Below, in pieces: positions 60,976 through 64,000 of a DNA stretch of 64,000 nt; position 1 is the stretch's first letter, and each line of letters begins with the position of its first letter. Where the stretch lies: assembly GCA_023091665.1 (NCBI GenBank), contig JALJCQ010000026.1:1860001-1924000 (forward strand), in the 5' to 3' direction. This DNA comes from Pythium myriotylum. Its lineage: Eukaryota > Oomycota > Peronosporomycetes > Pythiales > Pythiaceae. The notes beneath the pieces were generated by a model. It did not search any database and was not told where the DNA came from. It was given only the letters and a program-made list of their open reading frames with translations. Position numbers and translations under genes: made by a program.

Positions 60976-61208
60976 TGTAGACAGATAGTGCACGATCCGG
61001 GCGGCCATTCTTGAATTTGCTCGCAACATGCCAAGCGTTCGCTGTTACCCTTTCGAGGGGGATCATCCCAAGCCAGCCGCTCCGTGAGCCTTCACTGCAC
61101 GACCCCATACTCTGTGGCATGGTTCCAAATGAGTGGGTAGCAGCAAGGCTAAACACGTTCTCGCGCGCTGGAAGGGCACGGTCATCCGTGTCCGGGGTGG
61201 TCCAGGCT

Positions 61209-63167
61209 TTAATGCATGGCATCTTCCGAGCTGTTCTTGAAGTGGTCGTCGTAGATGTTGGCCCTGAACTCTGATGGACAGAGTATGTCTCGGAGGTTCC
61301 GTGGACGGCGGTAGCACACAGTGATCTTGATGTTGTGGGCTGCGAACTCGTCTTCAATACGGTGGGCTTGATAGATAGCTCGTAGTTGTTTCCGAGTTGG
61401 GCCGTTCGGGTCATAAGGCACAGACAAGAAGACTTGCTTGGGCTTGCCGAGTTCCGTGGTTGGCCGCGTCGTCTGTTGTGCTTCTTCTTGTAGCTTGGCG
61501 ATTCTTTCGATGGCGTCGCGGAAATGGTCTCTAAGCTGGTTAGAGTTGTATCCGCGAGCTGCCAGGCGCTGGAAGAAGGCTCTGACTTGAGACAGGAAAT
61601 CTTCCTTCCTGGTGTTCTGGCGGTAATACTTCTGGACAATGCCGATGATGAGGCCTTTCAGAACGCCTGGAGGGTGTGCGCTTTGAGCCGCGATGTAGAG
61701 ATAGAGATTGAGCTCTTTCTCATGAGTTCGAGTCTCGTATCTCGTGTCGGATCGGCGGATTTTGAGGTCAAGAAACGGTGCTTCACGACCGCGTTCCATG
61801 TACGTCCAGCGAAGTCCTGGAATCGTGTTGAGGCGGATCTTGAAGAGTTCGAAAGCACGGGGATCTTTTCCGTCTTGCCAAATCAAAAACACGTCGTCGA
61901 TGTAGCGCTTGTAGAGCACGATGTAGTTGCTGAACTCTCGAAGGATGCTTCGCTCGTGATACGCTACGTAGAGTGATGCGTACGTGGGGGCACATGGTGT
62001 TCCCATGGCGGTGCCCTTGATTTGCTTCCACACGCAGTCTCCGAACATGAACAAGTTCTCGTTCATGATGTAGTCGAGACCTTGGACGATCACATTCTCG
62101 AAGCGATGCTTCTCTTCTTGGAGCATGGCTTTGATTGTTGCGATGCCGATGTTGGTGGGGATGTTGGTGTAGAGCGAGATGGCGTCAAATGTGAACAAAC
62201 GATGCTTGGGGCTGGGCTGAATCTGTCGAAGTTCAGTCAGCAGCGTGTCGGAGTCTCGAAGGTACGATGGCTGTCGCTGGAGCATGTCTTGCAACTGGAA
62301 ATCGATCCACTTCGAGAGACCGGCTGTCGGTGTTCCGCAGCTGGCAATGATAGGGCGAATGGCGAGATCCTCCTTGTGGAGCTTTATCAGGCCATAGAAG
62401 CGTCCTAACTTGCACGAACTTGGATTACACTTGATGACAGCAACTTGTCGTTGGATGACTGGATCTTCACGGTACTGGTAGTTGAGTAGCATGTAGATCA
62501 GGTTCACTTTGGCTGCGATCCGTTGGATCTGGGCCTCTGGTCCGTTGGGAAGACGATACAATGGCGTGTATGTCTCCTCGTCACTCAGGTGATCAAGACA
62601 CATGGAAGTGTACTGTGATCGAAGCATGAGCGTCGGGCCGAGGTTCTTGTCTGCCTGCACGACCATCAAGTTCGGATCATTTCGTAGCAATCGTAGCAAG
62701 TTGCGTTGGTTGCTGTCGAGGTTGAACTTGTGTCGGAAGGGATACTGTGCAATGAGTTCGGTCGCGTGTGACTTGATCGACTCCAGTAAATCTTCTTGAT
62801 GGCGTGGTGGGTGGTTTGGCTGGAAAGCAAGGTTTGGAACGTAGATCTTCGAGTTGTAGTCGCGGTCGCTGGAGTCAGCAAACTGGACTGCAATTCGAAG
62901 AGACCGGACGAGTTTGGGGAAGATGGTAACTGGCGAGAGGGAAGAGCGTTGCGGCGGAGGTGTCGGGCAGAACTTGAGGTTCAGACCCAGGAGTCTCTTC
63001 AGACCTGGTGGAATCTTGGTGCCACGTGGTGTGAGATTGTGGAACGCGAGATTGCGAGGCAATGCGTCCACATCACAAGCCCTACGACAGCCGAAGATCA
63101 AACTGGCGTTGAAGAGATCCGAGCGGTCGCGTCTTATGATCGCGCGGTTTTGGCGCCGCGCGGCGGT
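61209..63167 (-). CDS. Penelope-like reverse transcriptase (endonuclease-deficient)
   Basis: Over 630 codons. Penelope RT motifs in order: VVQADKNLG, FYGLIKLHKEDLAIRPII and SCGTPTAGLSKWIDFQLQ, FTFDAISLYTNIP (first Asp), KGTAMGTPCAPTYASLYVAY, YKRYIDDVFLIW (the catalytic Asp pair), APFLDLKI, and a thumb with SAHPPGVLKGLIIGIVQKYYR. The protein ends with CYRRPRNLRDILCPSEFRANIY and no GIY-YIG domain. There is no ATG in the first 144 codons; the frame continues upstream into and overlaps the ORF1 end in the -1 frame, so it is probably made as a fusion by frameshift or splicing. Intact. Confidence 0.85.
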   Translation of the reverse strand, partial: TAARRQNRAIIRRDRSDLFNASLIFGCRRACDVDALPRNLAFHNLTPRGTKIPPGLKRLLGLNLKFCPTPPPQRSSLSPVTIFPKLVRSLRIAVQFADSSDRDYNSKIYVPNLAFQPNHPPRHQEDLLESIKSHATELIAQYPFRHKFNLDSNQRNLLRLLRNDPNLMVVQADKNLGPTLMLRSQYTSMCLDHLSDEETYTPLYRLPNGPEAQIQRIAAKVNLIYMLLNYQYREDPVIQRQVAVIKCNPSSCKLGRFYGLIKLHKEDLAIRPIIASCGTPTAGLSKWIDFQLQDMLQRQPSYLRDSDTLLTELRQIQPSPKHRLFTFDAISLYTNIPTNIGIATIKAMLQEEKHRFENVIVQGLDYIMNENLFMFGDCVWKQIKGTAMGTPCAPTYASLYVAYHERSILREFSNYIVLYKRYIDDVFLIWQDGKDPRAFELFKIRLNTIPGLRWTYMERGREAPFLDLKIRRSDTRYETRTHEKELNLYLYIAAQSAHPPGVLKGLIIGIVQKYYRQNTRKEDFLSQVRAFFQRLAARGYNSNQLRDHFRDAIERIAKLQEEAQQTTRPTTELGKPKQVFLSVPYDPNGPTRKQLRAIYQAHRIEDEFAAHNIKITVCYRRPRNLRDILCPSEFRANIYDDHFKNSSEDAMH

Positions 63168-64000
63168 TTGTCGGCGGCGTTGCTCCTTTTCCTTTTGCTT
63201 GCGCTTCGCGTGTTGCCGTTTCTTCCGTTGTTTGAGGCGGAAGTTCCCTTTGCGGCGTCGGCCTTTGGTGCAGGGTGCTTCTTGTTCTTGCTGACGGTCG
63301 CACCCTTCGCGCCAGCTCTGGCGTTTTTTCGTTCCTGTTGCTTTGGAACCTTCCGGTCGATACGGAGCTGTCGTAGTTCGTTCTTGATCGATTGTAGCTT
63401 GCGATCAATCAACACGTTCACGAGATCCTGGTTTGGAGTTTCCACCTCCATGTCGGCAGCCGCGGCTTGCTTGGCTTGCTTGTCGACGAGTCGGATGCTC
63501 GCATCAGCTTGGCTGTATCGTTCCGCAAGCTCAAACTGGGTCAGGCGAGCTTCGAACTCGTCCTTGGCATGGTGGTAGATGTCGACATATGCGTTCTCGT
63601 CTCGATCTTCTTCTTCCATGGCATCCCAGTTGATAGTGTCATACTTGCCGTTCGGGTCGGCTTTGCATGCGAGCTTGCAGTACTCAAGTGCTCGATCTTG
63701 GAAATCGTCTCGGAGCTTCTGAACTTGGAGCTCAAGTTGTTCGAGTTCGGCTTTCTGTACGCTGAGGATGAGATCGAAGGCTTGGTGCTGAAACTGTAGC
63801 TTCAGAGCATCGAATTGATTCATCAGCGTGAGCACTCGAGTTGGAAGGGCCGTCTGGAGTTCGTTGGAGACAACAAGCTTGGCCTGTACTCGCAGGGATC
63901 TGGGTACTTCTTGGCGTTCGCGTTGTTGTTGCATCTTGCGGAGGCTCTCTTGCTTCGCGCTGAGCTTCCGGTGCAGCTTCTTATAGCGCTCCAGATACTC
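63134..64000 (-). CDS. Penelope-like element ORF1, coiled-coil basic protein, partial
   Basis: Runs off the right edge; the frame is open to 64000 (YLERYKKLHRKLSAKQESLRK before an internal Met at 63934). It holds long helices (MNQFDALKLQFQHQAFDLIL, AELEQLELQVQKLRDDFQ) likely to form a coiled coil, then a Lys/Arg/Ala/Ser-rich C-terminus. It is probably an RNA-binding oligomerising protein of the element. Stop at 63134 overlaps the RT frame. Confidence 0.7.
   Translation of the reverse strand, partial: EYLERYKKLHRKLSAKQESLRKMQQQRERQEVPRSLRVQAKLVVSNELQTALPTRVLTLMNQFDALKLQFQHQAFDLILSVQKAELEQLELQVQKLRDDFQDRALEYCKLACKADPNGKYDTINWDAMEEEDRDENAYVDIYHHAKDEFEARLTQFELAERYSQADASIRLVDKQAKQAAAADMEVETPNQDLVNVLIDRKLQSIKNELRQLRIDRKVPKQQERKNARAGAKGATVSKNKKHPAPKADAAKGTSASNNGRNGNTRSASKRKRSNAADKPPRGAKTARS

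Larger units (their letters stand above)
60527..64000 (-). mobile_element. Penelope-like retroelement without endonuclease, 5' end outside window
   Basis: Coiled-coil ORF1 and Penelope-type RT on the minus strand; the 3' untranslated side faces the telomeric repeats at 60.46-60.53 kb. The RT ends without a GIY-YIG endonuclease domain. Endonuclease-deficient Penelope-like elements (Athena/Coprina type) are known to sit at telomeres, apparently primed by the G-rich overhang, and the orientation here is the one that mechanism gives. Confidence 0.8.

Noticed and set aside
1..64000. CRISPR arrays, tRNA or rRNA genes, bacterial operons
   Set aside because: No spaced direct repeats, cloverleaf-like or rRNA sequence recognised; the genome is eukaryotic with spliced genes.

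Overview
The window is nuclear DNA from a eukaryote, most likely an oomycete of the Phytophthora/Pythium type. The evidence is short phase-consistent GT-AG introns of about 55-75 bp, plant-type TTTAGGG telomeric repeats, a Crinkler (CRN) effector with an LFLAR header, clustered Kv-beta-like aldo/keto reductases, and PIF/Harbinger, copia, gypsy, non-LTR and Penelope-like elements. Host coding DNA is GC-rich. One block (about 9.9-20.3 kb) is conspicuously AT-rich and is of viral origin.

Layout. 1-3.35 kb: a PIF/Harbinger transposon with a spliced accessory gene (open at the left edge) and a DDE transposase, with a dynein heavy-chain relic between them. 4.78-9.92 kb: a decayed Ty1/copia element (one LTR, gag, frameshifted pol) that stops abruptly inside RNase H. 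9.92-20.32 kb: an endogenous polinton-like virus (PLV) remnant with an adenain-type protease, double-jelly-roll major capsid protein, an S74-chaperone fibre, packaging ATPase, penton-like minor capsid protein and small unknown genes. No polymerase or integrase was seen. A full-length CRN effector with P-loop NTPase and nuclease-like C-terminus sits inside this block.

20.7-28.8 kb and 46.8-54.95 kb are two arms of a large inverted repeat. Each arm carries a gene of about 25 exons encoding some 20 ankyrin repeats (one repeat per phase-0 exon) followed by a Roc-COR (ROCO) GTPase module. The 3' part of the arms is essentially identical and the 5' part is diverged, which suggests gene conversion. 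The right copy has a nonsense codon in one ankyrin exon. Between the arms lie host genes: two related multipass membrane proteins (one with a non-LTR retrotransposon in an intron, flanked by a 14-bp target duplication), a cysteine-rich secreted protein, a TEX47-like protein, a Frag1/DRAM-like membrane protein, a putative GPI-anchored protein, and five Kv-beta-like aldo/keto reductases, one of them frameshifted.

55.5-60.0 kb: a gypsy element with gag, a convincing -1 frameshift signal, and a pol truncated in the RT. It carries a 16-bp motif repeated in both leader and coding DNA. The truncation abuts an 88-bp subtelomeric repeat present twice, the second copy running straight into (TTTAGGG)n. 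Beyond it (60.5-64 kb), on the opposite strand and 3' end first, lies an endonuclease-less Penelope-like element whose 3' region has a phased array of heat-shock-element-like GAAnnTTC units. This is the arrangement expected if the retroelement was added to an exposed chromosome end that later became internal.
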